A model generated the notes under the pieces. That model did no database searches and was not told the DNA's origin. It worked only from the letters and a program-made list of their open reading frames with translations. Below, in pieces: positions 1-12,871 of a stretch of DNA of 64,000 bases. Numbering within the stretch: position 1 is the stretch's first letter; each line of letters opens with the position of its first letter. This DNA is from Channa striata. Taxonomy: Eukaryota > Chordata > Actinopteri > Anabantiformes > Channidae. The translations under genes and the position numbers were made by a program. The DNA is taken from assembly GCA_033026295.1 (NCBI GenBank), contig CM065188.1, forward strand, positions 14,042,642 to 14,106,641, read 5' to 3'.

Positions 1-1403
1 GAGCTGTTCAGACCTGTCAATATGTGCATCCGACACGTTTCCTGAGACATTTCTGGGGAGAACGTGGAACAGCGGATTGTGGCGTCGTTCTAGCATTTTG
101 AAATTACACCCGGTTGCCTGTTGGGGATGCTGTAATTAAATGTCAACACGTCAGACTTTGAAAGGCCACGACTGCTGCAGTTCTACAGTCGGATCTGGAC
201 GGAATGAGGGGAAGCTCGGTGTTGTCGGTAATTTGCCCGGAGCCCTCTGCACCACTTGTGGGTGATGATTCGCTCGGTATTCTTTGTTGGCCATGTTTTT
301 GTGACTTTGAGATGAAAAAAAAAGTCAAAACCAACATCAAATTAGTTAAATGTGATTTTTATAGACCATATGAAGTTACAGCTTGACGGTCTTTAACTTA
401 GCTCTTGTGCCACGTCTTATTTGTCTAATATGTGTGAATATAATCTAACCCAACATCGTAATATGTTATTGCTCGTGGATTTTGCTTGGATTAAATAAAC
501 TAAATGTGAATTTGGTAACTTTCTATAAACGTCCCAGTAGTTGCTTTAAAACCCATTAAAAATCCATAGCGTGAAAAATCCATAACTCAAGGCGTGAAAG
601 CCATTTCCCTAAACTTTTAGACTTAAAAATAACAGCGCGACACATTTATGCTTTACTTTTGTTATGTAGCAGGTAAAGCAGGAATCCACATGTTTTTTTT
701 CCATGATACCTGTGATGTCAAAAAAACTGTCCTAAAGTCAGTGTGTGAATGATTATTGTGACTTTTTACAGTTCTCTTTTGCTTAAACCTTAATGGATAT
801 CAAATTTTTAAAAAATAGTCCATTTAATATATGCCATTTATGTGATTTGCCTTTTGGAAGCCACAGGACAGGTCCAGAGATGCTGCCCTGTCAACTGGGG
901 GGTCCCAGACCAGAAAAAGTGCGGAAAGCGGGACAAAGGCAACTATTCAACGAGTATAATGATCATGTGCGCAAAAACTGTAGAGATTTGTTAGGAGCGG
1001 GCGCCTACAAGTCTACCGAACGATTTAGAAAGTACAGCAAGGTATTATGATATTGCACTATCCATCATTCTGAAAGAACAGATATTGCATCTTTCAAATA
1101 AGCATTACCTCACTTAGTGACGCAAATCCTTTAGACTAATAACATTTCATACACTGAGCGAATCACAATTACAGTGGCAAAGCTAAATCGGAGAGGCCCG
1201 GAAAGACACGCACGATGACAAATATGAACCATCTCCAAATGAAAGCTACAAAAGATCTCCAAGCAAGAGAAGAAGCTGCAAACAGAGTAGGAGGAAGAAA
1301 GTGAGAAGAAGAAAGAAAAAAAAAACGATAAAGAGAGGGATGGAGTCAGAGCCGTGGAGAAGGAGAGAGAGGCGGAGACAGAGCAGTCTGCCATGTTGGC
1401 CGC

Positions 1404-1487
1404 CCTCCTCCTCCTCCTCCTCCTCCTCCTCTGGGGTCTAGAGGACATGTTTAACATTCTACTCTGCTCCTCCTCCTCCTCCTCCTC
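1404..1487 (+). repeat. (CTC)n trinucleotide repeats
   Basis: Two CTC runs (about 1404-1431 and 1466-1487) are separated by about 35 bases. They create leucine/serine-rich or arginine-rich open frames on both strands, which are artefacts of the repeat. Confidence 0.85.
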
Positions 1488-3539
1488 TCATCCAGCCACT
1501 GCCTCAAGTCCCTGCTGCACCCTGGTTACTGATGGCCAGAGACGAGAGGAGAGGCACAGAAAATCCCTTAATCACGTCCCGCACTGGCTTGCTGCTGCAT
1601 TGTGCTGCATCTTATGTTCTTATTCTGCACAAGCAATATGGGTCACATGGAGTTTGTTCTCTGTTTGGTATTTGCATCTTAGAGGGCCTTTAACTTTTGG
1701 TCCGAGCCAAGAAACAAATTCAGTGCTACTTAAAAAAAAAAAAAAAAAAAGTAGATCTTTGTAATTCTCAAAATCTGCATATTTATTTTGTTGCTTGATG
1801 GACGAGCAACATTCAAAACCTGCTGAGGCTCATGAAATGCTTCATATTCTTTTGTGGCTTATCTCACTGGAATCACTTTATTTGTTTGCATATATCAAGA
1901 CGTCTAAGCCTGTTGTCCAGTGTTGGGTGTGCTGCATTTAGTAAAAGTCGGAAGTGTCACTTTTTTGGCCCCAATACCAATGCAGACTACAGTAAAGGTT
2001 TATTAAAAATGTGTCTGACACACATGACTTTATTTATGCAGAACTCATTACTCGGTTGAACAAAGTGAAGCGTTTAGCAGGTCACTCCCCTCAAAGGATG
2101 CACAATCGTCTGATTCGTACACGTCTAATTTGGGCTCCTTTTTTTGACCCGTTTGCTCTGTTTTCCTAACCCGTTTCTATCCCACCATTCCTGAATTTCC
2201 CTCTCTTTCACGACCCCAAGTGCTCCTCTACACCCCATTTCCTTTCTCACCCACCCCGTTGCCCAAGGGTGATCCATGTGCGTCGACCCTCTCGCTCCCG
2301 TCGCCGCACTGTAGCTTCCAGTCTGCACAAAGTGCCTCGGTGTTACCTGCTGCAACCTGGCCTACTTCTGAAGTTCCTCCTCTGCTCTGCTCCAGCGCCA
2401 CCAGCAAAGTCACAGCCAGACAGAAAGAAGGTGGTGGGCTGGTGAATTAGCAATGCGGAGGGAGGAAGGGAGCAGATAAGAGAGGAGCGAAGAAAGAAAA
2501 GTGAGGAGCGTTGAGTATATTTTTGAACACAGTCCCATTGCTGCCTTCACACGGTGGCGGTCGTCCATAAGAACAAACTGGTTCTTCACTGTTTCCAGTG
2601 AAAGGACAATGGATTCAATCCTGCCAGTGCAGATGTTATGTTAAGTTATTTTTTTTCTGTTTCCGCAGGTTTGATCTGGTGCTGAAGACAAACCGGACCC
2701 CTTGAGTGGATGCAGACGCATCTGTTTGTCCAGCTGTGATCTTTCATTTTAAAAGGTTTTTTAGTTTTACTTCGTCGATTTCCTTTCTTCCACTTTACTG
2801 TGGAAATATTTAAATAAATCACGTCCACATTCACACTAAAGACATAATTACCCGGAACAATTTAGACCGTTGCTGAGGTGACGGGCATCACAATGTGTTG
2901 TCTATGTCTCAGTCCAACACGTCACTTGATCTGTTATTATGTTGGAGTCCTATATTTTACACGCTGCAAGGTTTATTCAAATTTGAGTTTATTCCCATTA
3001 GCTGACCCGGTCAGAACACATTTTCCCTCATATCAAAAGCTGTTACCAGAGGGGTAAACAGCAACATGCACAGTGTTCTCACCAAAAAAATATTGAGGGT
3101 ATGAGAAATATGGTCTTTTCAAGAAGCAGCAAATGCTTCATGCTTTGATCTATTATTAAAATGTATTGGTTTATTAGAAAGCTCTTTAAAGGGCAATTTC
3201 ACCTAAATCCGACCCATATAGGGAAAGAACAATTTAGTGGTACATGCATCAGTGTAGAAAGACATTTTTAAGCCACATTATTAAAGGACTAACTAGCATT
3301 TACTATCACACATCCAAGTTAAGTATTTCTAAAAGAATTTTGAAAGCTCAAAATTAAAAAGCCAAAATAAAAAAAAGATGTTTGCAAAATATATGTTAGT
3401 TTATCTTTGTGAAACATTTATGCACGAATAAAAGATACACTTTGTGTCCTGTGTTTTAAACAAAGTCAGATTGAGGAGTGAGTGAGAAATTTACCTTTAA
3501 ATCACATGGAAACTAAAATTATGGTAATTGGTAAAAGAA

Positions 3540-3975
3540 AATTCCATATTCTCATGTTTCTATGACTGGGACAAATTTGACATCACTGTAATTTTGACAT
3601 TTGACACCAAAATCTATTCAGTTCCCCTTGAAGTCCTGCTGGATGCTCGTGCCGAATTCTGAGAAATTGCCTCAAGGCAGGTTCACTGGAGTGGGACAGA
3701 TGTGAGGTCACAGTCGGTTAAAGTCTAATCAGTTTGTCCACGTTGACACTTATGCCAAATGCAAAGAAATTATTTCAGGGTATTCATTAATTCAAAAGAA
3801 TGGGACAGTTAAACTGAGAAGACAGGAGGTCACAATAACCCTGACCTTTGACCTCAAGATGTAATAATTTTATCACTGACTCTAATTGGAGGTTGGTGGC
3901 AAATTTAATGAAACTCCTTCACATTGTTTTTTAGTATCATTTTCACAAAAATGGAAGTGGATGATTTTGGACAAA
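3540..3975 (+). repeat. Degenerate dispersed repeat, about three units
   Basis: About three diverged units of roughly 130 bases follow one another. Each carries versions of phrases such as 'ttgacacttatgccaaat', 'gaaattccctcaagg' and 'aagaatgggaca', ending in 'gacctttgacct'. I recognise this word set from an interspersed repeat common in ray-finned fish. The class is not certain, and the units are too diverged to give exact borders. Confidence 0.55.
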
Positions 3976-6129
3976 TTTGAACAAATATCAACTCACTGAC
4001 ATATCACATTTACAAGAAGAGGGCAGAATATTTGTAAGCGTAGGAACAAATATTTTCATCATCCTTAAACACATTCAACTTTCACTAAGAAAGTAACTCT
4101 TATAAAAATGTTAATGTTACAAGTAATACAAATATTAGTGTTGTTACAGTCAGAATGAACAGAACAATTTTTTTAACCTAATTCTTTCGGTCAGGACCTT
4201 TACGTACCATGGAACTGTTTTGCATATCACATACATGGAGCGTATGTTTATGAAGGATGGTATTCATCATTTTCATAACGGAATATAAAGACGGGAGCTG
4301 AGTCGAGATTTACTTTTCATCTTTGTCCTTTAGAATTTGATGTTTTCTCTTTCCTCGCTTTGACGTGGAACATTCATTCTGCCAGTGTGTTTGTGATCCT
4401 CTCTTCTCGGTTTACGTTGGCTGGAACTCACAGTTTTGAACAAAACCCAACACGAGCGCCGGCCTACACAGAGCCCACCTCATCCGCTGTCACCTGTTTG
4501 TCATTAGTCTATATTAGATTAATTACAGTTATTGTGCATTCACAGTGCAAGTATAGCAATATTAGTCAGAGGAAGTCTGCTCATGCCCCGGATGCAGTGT
4601 GGACTATTTTGGGCTTTCCAGAAAAAAGTTACATAGAAATATTCATTATTTTTGTGCACAGACAATAGTTGGTGACTAGCAGTAGGAGCACTTGAATGCT
4701 TCGGTCAGGAACAGGAAACACTTGACAAGGAATCGCAACTTTATAGCAAGATGAAACGTTCTGCACATTGTGCTAAAAATAAGCAAAGTTCTGTAATTTC
4801 CTATAACAATGGACAGAAATGAAATTGAAACACATTATTCTCTCATGTAATAAAACCCAAGCTCTGATGTGTTTTCCTGTTTCCAGGTGCAACGAGAGAG
4901 TGTTTAAAATTCTTTGTTTCTCCTCCTGCTTCAGAAATCCATGCCGGTGAAATTCCAGTGCGGACAGTCGATACACCTGCTGATACATTCCACACAGCAA
5001 GCGCAAAAAGAGCAATTAGCGCTGCAGCGTGCATGGTCTCCAGAGGCTGAGTCGCCAGCTTGTGACATTTAATTAAGTGCTACTTCCAGGTCACAAATTC
5101 CACTTCATTAACACGTAAGTTCACGACGAGATGCACTCGTGACATTTACTCGCGTGTAACCCCGTCCTTCCCTTTATTATCACTGTCAGGCCAAAATTTC
5201 AGCATGTACAAAAAAAGTGGGAAAATGTATCAGGCAGACGCGCATGAAAATTACAGAGCTTAATGGATGAATATTCCCATTTTGGAAAATGTATTCGAGC
5301 TAACGCCACTCTCTGACTATAGTAGCAAACTGTCACAAATGATACCGAAAAACATTCTCTCACTTCTTTTTGCATGTGCATGTCCATTAGTGCTAAAACG
5401 TTTGTTGTTCTTTTGGAGAGGGACGTGTGTTTTTGGCGTTTATGCCACACGGCTGCATCAGGACCAGCTACAGCTCTTTTGATTTAGGACGTTTATGAGT
5501 CTCAAACACATACATGCCTGTCAGATGGATCAGTCAGATCCGTGTCAACACTCCAGTCCATCAGAACATAACTCACTTCTGCCAGGCCTCAGCCGCACTG
5601 TGTTCTACTTTCTCTTGTCTTGCTCATGTTTTAGCTTCTGTGCTTCCCTTAGTCATGTTCATGTTTCACTCCCCTAGTTTCTCATACCTGTTACTCTGGC
5701 CTGGTTTCGTTTAGGCTTCTCTTCCAAAGCGATTTTTAGTTTGTTCATGCACCTTGTTCTGTGTCGCAGTTTTGCCCAATCAGCTCATTCTTTTCACACT
5801 TCCTGTCTCTCTAACAGTTCAAACATGTGCAGCGGGAGGGGCGGCTAGTTGCCGCTGCGGTTGACACTTGCTTGTCTATAAAATATATATTAAAGCCTGT
5901 AACGTGTCGCTTTTTAGGACACAGGAAAACAACCTGGAAAAAGAGGTTGTCCTGAGTAAGTGGAACAGCTTGTCCAGACATTCTATACTAATCCATATCG
6001 CAGAGCCTGTATTAAAAAAACATGCTCCACTGATCAGGAAGTTGGCATCTTAGACATGTCCTTTGGTTGAGGTCTATCTTTACCCACCTTTTCTCTCTCT
6101 CTCTTGCTTGTTCTACCATCACTCTCTCT

Positions 6130-6990
6130 TTGTGTGTGTGTGTGTGTGTAAGTTAAAGGGCCTGATTTGAATGCAGAGGAGGAAGGCTCTGCTGCAAATT
6201 GAAAACATATTGATTCTCCTCATGCTCGGAGGGAGAGGGGGCGAAAGACAGAAGGAAAGAGGAGAGGGTAAGAAGAGAAGGATGGGGGGGGTTTAGAGCG
6301 AGACTGTGAGGAAGAGCAGGAGGGAAAAAGTGGGATACAATCGGGGGTTGACGCACACAGGGCAAGACAGTTGCCTGGTGCAAGTAGCAACTTGAGTGTG
6401 CACGTCTGGTCTCTGGTCATTTACACACACACACACACACACTTATACCAAGATAACGAACCCTGGGTTTCGGGCTATGTGGTTACCATGGCAATGGGGT
6501 CAGGGCAAGTGCTTGTGCATGTTTGCCAGTGTGTGTATTCCTTACGTGCTGTCATGGCCAGCTGTGGAGGGGGGGAGGCCGCGGGATGCCAACGAGAGAG
6601 GACAGCGCATAACACGTACAGATGTGCTGACTGCACAGTTTCCATGGGAACACCCCCCCCAACACCAACACGTCCCTCCTTCCTCCATCGCTCGCTACTC
6701 CTGCAAATGCCTGACAAGCTCCGCTGATACGTCTCTGTGCATCGTGTGTGTGTGTGTGTTGTGTGTGTCCACGTTGGTGGCGGAGCTCTCGCATCAGCTA
6801 CAGCTCAATCTGTCTTGCTGCTCCGAGTGCTCGTGTCAAGTGTGTCGAAGTGTGTGTTTTTGTGTGTGTGTGTGACACGCTTGTCTCGTTCTTTGATCAA
6901 AGGCGAGGGCGAGAAGTGGGAGAGTGTGAGGGAGGATGGACGCCGTCAGACAGAGTGGCCTGCACCGTGTGTGTGTGTGTGTGTGTGTGC
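6130..6990. repeat. Cluster of TG/CA microsatellites
   Basis: Perfect or near-perfect dinucleotide runs occur at about 6130-6149 (TG), 6423-6442 (AC), 6744-6768 (TG), 6851-6873 (TG) and 6967-6990 (TG). They generate cysteine/valine and threonine/histidine open frames that are not genes. Confidence 0.9.
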
Positions 6991-7171
6991 ACGAGCGGTC
7001 ATGGATCATAAAGACGCAGAAAAGCTGCCATCCAATGGTTGTCCGCCGCCACTGTATGTGTATCAGTTTTTCAAAGGAAATACTTCAAATCCACCGGACT
7101 TTTGCGCAGATCAGATGTGTGGAAAAGCATGATTGAAATTTGAAAAATGGTAGCAAAGAAAAAGTGAACGT

Positions 7172-7242
7172 TGCATTGGCCGGGAATCGAACCCGGGCCT
7201 CCCGCGTGGCAGGCGAGAATTCTACCACTGAACCACCAATGC
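7172..7242 (-). tRNA. tRNA-Gly (anticodon GCC)
   Basis: Read on the minus strand, this 71-nt segment folds as a complete cloverleaf. It has a 7-bp acceptor stem GCATTGG/CCAATGC with discriminator A, an A-box D arm (TGGTTCAGTGG) and anticodon loop CTGCCAC giving GCC. Its T arm is GGGTTCGATTCCC, the B box. There is no intron and I see no mismatch from the standard vertebrate sequence. A run of five T on the minus strand (plus-strand A run near 7159-7163) lies just downstream and would serve as the Pol III terminator. It charges glycine for GGC/GGU codons and has its own internal promoter. It stands alone, not in a tRNA cluster. Confidence 0.97.
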
Positions 7243-8369
7243 AGATGGGAAGTCTACGGCCACGGGCTGCCCTCTGTAGGTTCATGGATATAATGGGCCT
7301 AAAATCGTGTTTCTATAATTATGCTTTACGCTTTATTTAGCTGAACCGCCCTAAAACGGTTTCCATTCATTTTCTATGGTAGTGCTAAACCACTACGGAT
7401 GTCATATATCGTGGGCCGCTAGTCTCCGCTGTGGGGGCGTGTGGCTGCTGACAGCTGACCGATCACTTACCGTATGTTGATAAATAAAGATATGAAGCAG
7501 GGACGAGCAAAGACGATATTTTGGTAATGTGGATGGACTTCCGGTTCAATTTCATGCTAACAGTAACGTTTCTTTTAGGCTTTATTCACAGACATTCAAA
7601 CTTACCATGTTCAGTTTGTTCGTTGGACCAAACGTTTAATAATCATTTAAAGCTAATTTGAACTTCAACCTTAGCTAACATTAACCTGACAGACGGATCT
7701 GTTGTTGTCTGTGTTAACGCGTCTCTTTCATTTTGGGACGTTTGAACATTCAATGGACAGTTTACGATCAAAGAAAGACGCTGCATCCTTTTGTCCCTCA
7801 TCCCATCCTATCAACTTCCGTAGTAAAATCAAGCCTGTCTCTTACGTGGAAGGCTATAAACTTAGTAAACATGTTTATTCATAACAGGAAAAGCTCATGT
7901 TCTATATCTTTGATTATGTATAACAAACTCTGCCTCGACTGGGATTCGAACCGGGCTCCTGATTAATACTCGGGTTAAATTCGGCTGGGTGGGAGCATGC
8001 TGCAATCTTATTGGCTGTCATTCTGTCCCAACGGACATGCGACTGACAATTAATGTGGGACAGTTATGAATCTATCACAATAACGCCGCGCCATTTTTTA
8101 CGTGCTTCAGAATTATTCCCCTCTTGTTTTATCCACGGACGCGTTCCGCTCTTTACCCACAATCCCTTGCTCCTACTACAACATGCAGGTGCAAACCTAC
8201 GACAGTGGGTGGCGTAGTTTTGCAATTTAGCATCAGGATTTAACATGAATATCATGTTAGACTATCAGTAACACAACGTCACTGCACACTAGCAGTGTTA
8301 TTAATAACACACAGCACCGTGAGTGACTCTATTACCAATTCAATCTTATAAACTCTAATGTAATTTGCA
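7243..8369. other. Intergenic, tRNA to cutA
   Basis: No protein-coding signal was found. The only item noted is a tRNA-like half at 7931-7965. Confidence 0.55.
7931..7965 (-). pseudogene. tRNA-like 3' half (B-box fragment)
   Basis: On the minus strand the segment contains GGTTCGAATCCC followed by AGTCGAGGCA, which resembles a T arm plus acceptor 3' strand. The matching 5' half (A box, D arm) is absent upstream. It is either a truncated tRNA pseudogene or the B-box of a tRNA-derived SINE. Confidence 0.35.
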
Positions 8370-8494
8370 ACTCCACGTGCGCGCACGCGCAACCCCCGCA
8401 TGCGACCTCCAGTAGTTTTCGGCTTCCGCATTCAGAGCCACTTCCGGCAGGCAGAGCAGAGCAGAGCAGAGCAGAGCAGAGCAGCTGTCAGAAG
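8370..8494 (+). promoter_or_regulatory. cutA promoter and non-coding first exon
   Basis: A CpG-rich patch with alternating CGCG steps is followed by CTTCCGG (ETS-type core, about 8441-8447) and a tandem GCAGA repeat (8450-8484). A good splice donor, GAAG|GTAAAT, falls at 8494/8495. This looks like a TATA-less housekeeping promoter with a 5' UTR exon that splices to the coding exon at 9208. The transcription start is inferred. Confidence 0.55.
8450..8484 (+). repeat. (GCAGA)n pentanucleotide repeat
   Basis: About seven perfect copies of GCAGA lie in the presumed 5' UTR of cutA, so length variation would alter the leader. Confidence 0.85.
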
Positions 8495-9228
8495 GTAAAT
8501 GTCTAACTACATTACATTATATTTAGTTGTTTGACAGACCCTGTAAACGCTCTTCTCTTCCACTGCACTTTTATTGACCATTCGCTCTCTCAGTTTATAT
8601 ATTTTTCAGTAAAAAAACAAAATAAAATTGTGCTTGGTACTGCTAACGTGCACACATGCTATCAAGCTAAACACACCTAAGTTACGTTTAACGTTACAAA
8701 GCGTTTGCTAACGTTAGCTGCGTTTATCCAAAGCGACGTACAAGTTTGGTGCAAAAAAGGAGACGATACTTAAAGCAAAGTACCTCGAGGTCAGATGTTT
8801 CACTTTCGTTCTGACGTCTGTGCCATGTTGGGAACTAGCTAGATACCGGTAGTTGTCTTGAGTACAAGACGTTTCTAAGGATTTATGTCCAAAGGTAAGT
8901 AAAGAGAAATGCTTACTAAAGTGCAAACAACTTTGCAGCCAGGTAAAAACTCTTGTTTTAACGTAGGACACATAACCACGTGATCTGTTTGAGCTGCTCA
9001 GACAATGCCCATTGCAGAGACACTGCAAGGTGGATCCTTAAAAGCTTTGGTTTTGGTGAGGTTCCTCTAACACACCACATTCATTGCACTGGTTGATGTT
9101 TGATGCGTTTTCCTCTGTGTACAAATTGTCTGATTTTTGTATTGCAGCCAGTTGAGTTTCATCCTCTATTTATTAAAATTTTTTCTCCCTTTCATTTTTC
9201 TTCCCAGACCACGTTCCTGAGTGTGTGT

Positions 9229-10418
9229 ATGTTCCAGCTGTTGAGGACTGTGGGTCTGAGGGCATTCTCCATGGCATCTGAGACGTACTTATCGGGCTCA
9301 CACTCTGCCGCTTTCGTCACCTGTCCCAATGACACAGTGGCTAAAGACTTGGCCAAGTAATGCAACCAGCAGCGTATTAATTCTGTTATAGGCGTGTTTT
9401 ATATTTTTACAGACGGGTTTCCTTCTTAATAAGAAACACTATTAGCTTAAATGCTGCATCATCCTGCAGAATAGATTTAGCCAATAGGATTCAGTATTTA
9501 TGTCCTTGGTGTTGTTTTTATGCATTTTCATTTGTGACTAATTCATGCTTCTGTCTAACAGGGGTATTGTAGAAAAGAAGCTAGCAGCTTGTGTCAACAT
9601 TGTTCCGGCGATTACATCTGTGTAAGTTCTGACACGGCTGTTTTTCAGCACCATGCCGGTCTGAGCTAAATGATGGATTTTATGCTTATTATATGGCTAC
9701 TTTGTAAACAAATAAGTCACGATACCTCTGTGATCTCCTTTTGTTTCTTTAGCTATGAATGGCAGGGGAAGATTGAGGAGGACAGTGAAGTGCTGCTGGT
9801 GAGTGTGGACAAATCCAATATGACTGTGACTGTGTTTAATCATTATTACAGCTGTATTATTACTGCATTTATTCTACCACAGATCAACAGAAAACAGTTT
9901 TTTTACTGAAAAGATAAAAATACAAAATATAATCATGCATATGCGTCTTCTCACTAGTAAAGTGAACAAGACTATAGAAGTGAGATGTCATAGAAAAGGT
10001 TTCACGAAATGTAAACCCAGGCAGTGATATGTATTTCCGTCACAATGGGGACGGGGACAGATCAGAATGATTGTGACTCATCCAGTGTCCCTCTCTTTTA
10101 GATGATTAAAACAAGAAGTTCCAAAGTGCCTGCTCTTGCTGAATATGTCCGGTAAGTTAGTTTTTAATCGCACAACAGAAACTTACTTACTATAAAGTAA
10201 CTATAAAAGGAACAATGTGGCTTGTGTTGTTCCATTGGATTTAATTACTGCTGTCTGTACGTGCATGTGCATTTCTGAACACTCGCTTTAATCATACCTC
10301 TTCACTGTCTCTCTCCAGCTCCCATCATCCTTATGAGGTGGCCGAGGTCATCAGTCTGCCTATTGACCAGGGCAACCCGCCCTACCTCAAGTGGATAGGA
10401 GAGGTTGTACCTGAATGA
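9229..10418 (+). CDS. cuta: CutA divalent-cation tolerance homologue
   Basis: Coding exons are 9229-9356, 9562-9621, 9753-9798, 10102-10151 and 10319-10418. All have GT/AG borders and keep frame (384 nt, 127 residues). The first coding exon begins at 9208 after a TTCTTCCCAG acceptor. The product matches vertebrate CUTA. A short N-terminal leader precedes 'SGSHSAAFVTCPN', then 'KKLAACVNIVP', 'YEWQGKIEEDSEVLL', 'MIKTRSS' and 'HPYEVAEVISLP', the CutA1 signature. CutA forms very stable trimers. Bacterial members are linked to copper tolerance, while mammalian forms are linked to acetylcholinesterase membrane anchoring and secretion. A second in-frame Met at codon 15 could be an alternative start giving a form without the leader. 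No key residue appears lost. AATAAA lies about 200 bases downstream. Confidence 0.96.
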
Positions 10419-10565
10419 GCGTGGACTGATGGATGAGCGGAAGAATTAACGACTGTATTCATTCAAAATTCACCTGAACACTTTTTTTAAACACACATTC
10501 AGTTCAACAGGTAGTCACATTTTGAATAGCCCCGTCCCAATCTATAATTTTACAGTGTTAAGGAC

Positions 10566-10608
10566 AAAACAAAGCAGATTTGGTTTAATAACAAATCTGC
10601 TTTGTTTT
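10566..10608 (+). other. Perfect 17-bp hairpin in the cutA 3' UTR
   Basis: Left arm 10566-10582 and right arm 10592-10608 are exact reverse complements (17 of 17) around a 9-base loop. The hairpin lies just before the AATAAA at 10616, so it would be in the 3' UTR of the transcript. Function is unknown; it could also be a small palindromic insertion. Confidence 0.85.
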
Positions 10609-10615
10609 TGAAGCG

Positions 10616-10621
10616 AATAAA
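10616..10621 (+). terminator. Polyadenylation signal of cutA
   Basis: Canonical AATAAA about 200 bases after the stop codon, with further A/T-rich sequence after it. Confidence 0.7.
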
Positions 10622-10828
10622 ACTTGTCTTTTGTAAAAAAATTAAAATAAAATATTGCTCCAGGAATGATTTGAGACGTTTTCTTCTGTTACCTGTATTG
10701 TACCTGTAGATGGCAGTCACGGTCTGCCACTCGTCTTTGATTGCTCTGAAGCTTCCACCATAGGCGTTAAGCTGAACAGACATTGGTTACATCTCTAAGC
10801 TCTTTAGCAAAAGTAATGAAATAATAAT

Positions 10829-11186
10829 CTCACTGGCCTCTTTATTAAGTACACCTGTATATTCTAATACAATTCAATAAAGCAGCTCTGCCATGGATTC
10901 AGATTTTAGTGGGCTAATACTGGATGGCATTACAAGAGGAGGTGCTTCTAATGTTTTAAACATGGTGGCCAAAAAATTAGAACCATCTCTTCTTATAATG
11001 CCCTCCAGTACAACTCCACTAACCATTTTGACCTCAGTCATAAACACATATTAGAATTATCACCTTTGTGAGAGTTCCAACTTAAAAACTAATTAGAACC
11101 TTGTAAAATCAAAATTCATGGCAGAGCTGCTGTGTTGGATTGTATTAGAATGTACAGGTGTACCTAATAAAGTGGCCAGTGAGTGT
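10829..11186 (+). mobile_element. MITE with ~70-bp terminal inverted repeats
   Basis: The left end starts CTCACTGGCC and continues through 'TTTATTAAGTACACCTGTA', 'ATTCTAATACAAT' and 'AGCAGCTCTGCCATG'. The right end is its reverse complement with a few mismatches. The interior (about 200 bases) encodes nothing. Ends reading 'CACTGGCCACTTTATTAGGTACACCTGT' in split form are common in fish as the tips of non-autonomous DNA transposons. The superfamily and target duplication could not be fixed. Another copy of one tip lies at 32158-32191. Confidence 0.8.
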
Positions 11187-12871
11187 ATAATAGAAGGTTA
11201 CTTTTGACTGGATTTAAGGCTTTGTTAACGACAATCATACATCTTACACAATGTCAAACGTTACGGTGAATTAAATGCCAGACATAGCTTACATTCTACA
11301 CCCGTATGTACATTGTACAGAGTTCAAGTCGTGCGGTTGCAAAGATGGACAAAACGATTTACAGGAGTGTTGTATGTAAACATTTATTTAGCCCACTCAT
11401 ACCACGGTACACTTGGCTTTTAAAACATGGCTGATAATGCAAGTTCTTAATGCACACACTGTACTTTTAGTGATCATAAGCAACAAACTGAGCAAAAAAA
11501 GGAGTCATGTCGTAAAGCTGGACTTGTAATACGACAATCTGGTATGTAACTTAAATGTATGAGTGTAAATTACATGTGAAACAGACTGCAAAACACACCT
11601 GTCATTTAAACCTTCATAACCATTTACCAGTTTGTTAATGAGCATAAAGCTTTTAAAGTTTTTTTTAAACTGAAATGACACGTATCAAGCATGATTAATG
11701 GTACCGAAAGAGGCTGTTGTTATGCTCCATAGGTACATTCTTATACAATCTTTGGTGTTTAAATGAATCTAATGTATAGACAGTGATGAACAAGGAAAAG
11801 CAGTTGTCATATTAATCAGAAGTAGACGTTTAGCGCGTAACAATGTCAGTTTTCTACATAAAGTAAGCAGTTTTACACAGCTATATTTAGATTTGATAGA
11901 AATGTTCAACACTAAACAGTCACACAGGAAATAGAAACTGTGAATCGGCTCATTAAAACCTCCTTTATAGAACGGAGTAAATGGCACTATTTTTAGGTTA
12001 TTGCACATGCCAGGTAGAACGCTTAAACAAGATGTGGTCATTTAACCCTCAAAGGGCAAAAGAAATTACTTTGTTGTTTTGAAGAAATGCAGTGGCTGAA
12101 TTATATCCATGTTCAGCTGTGTTGTACTGCTCAGACACAATGGGTGCAGTTACACACGACGCTCAATAAAAGCACTAAGGCTGTGAGATGTGAAATTATG
12201 CAGTTTACCTTTGTGGGTGGTTCTGAAAAGCCAAAGCAGTAAAAGTTAAAAGTAAATATAGTTGACATTTTCATCTCACAGTGGGTCACTAATTGTGTTG
12301 TGATTCATATACTGTAGTGCATTAGTCATTTCAGTACAAGATGTTCCTGATTTTTAAAAGTGTGTCTTCTTCAGCGTGACAGAAATAAACAAATTAATGA
12401 TGTTTTTAATGTAGTAGCCCATTTAGCAAAGTCAAAAAAGCTCCCACCACTTAAATCAGCAGCACTGTATCAACCTTTGTCGAATCAGGGATTCGGTAAA
12501 AGTACCATAGCAGTTGGGAAAATAGCCGTAACTCGCAAGATCGGGAGCCAGGAGACAAAAACGACAACAACAAAACTGATGTACAAACTGTAAATCCAAC
12601 TCGTGTCCTCTGCATACCTTTAGATCGCTTTCAACAATAACTTTTCCAAGGCGTCAGACCTGCAGATTTGTTCTATGCACTTACGTCTCAGGTTCCTTTG
12701 GCGTAAATCCAGCATGTTTAACATTATGTCTGCTTTTCGGTTTGGTCAACGTTGTCAATTTTACATTCTCCCACCTCGGCAAACACTGCTGCAGCGAATA
12801 TGAAATAATACAAGCCTGTTATCTACAATCCATACTTAAAGCCACGTGCGTGAGCCCACTGAAAACATCTG
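11187..12871. other. Intergenic region between cutA and sstr3
   Basis: No gene seen. The sequence is AT-rich with scattered stops in all frames. The part nearest 12871 is presumably the 3' UTR of sstr3, which reads from right to left; no canonical polyadenylation signal was assigned. Confidence 0.5.

Larger units (their letters stand above)
1..7171. other. Intergenic region, no gene recognised
   Basis: No exon, RNA gene or conserved protein was recognised on either strand. Open frames here are short, low in complexity and lack credible splice sites. The stretch holds a CTC trinucleotide tract, several TG/CA microsatellites between 6.1 and 7.0 kb and an old repeat at about 3.54-3.97 kb, listed separately. 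It could include a distal intron or UTR of a gene outside the window, which cannot be decided from sequence alone. Confidence 0.6.

Noticed and set aside
1131..1764. Leu- and Arg-rich open frames near 1.4 kb
   Set aside because: Products of CTC/GAG trinucleotide repeats, with no splice structure or homology.
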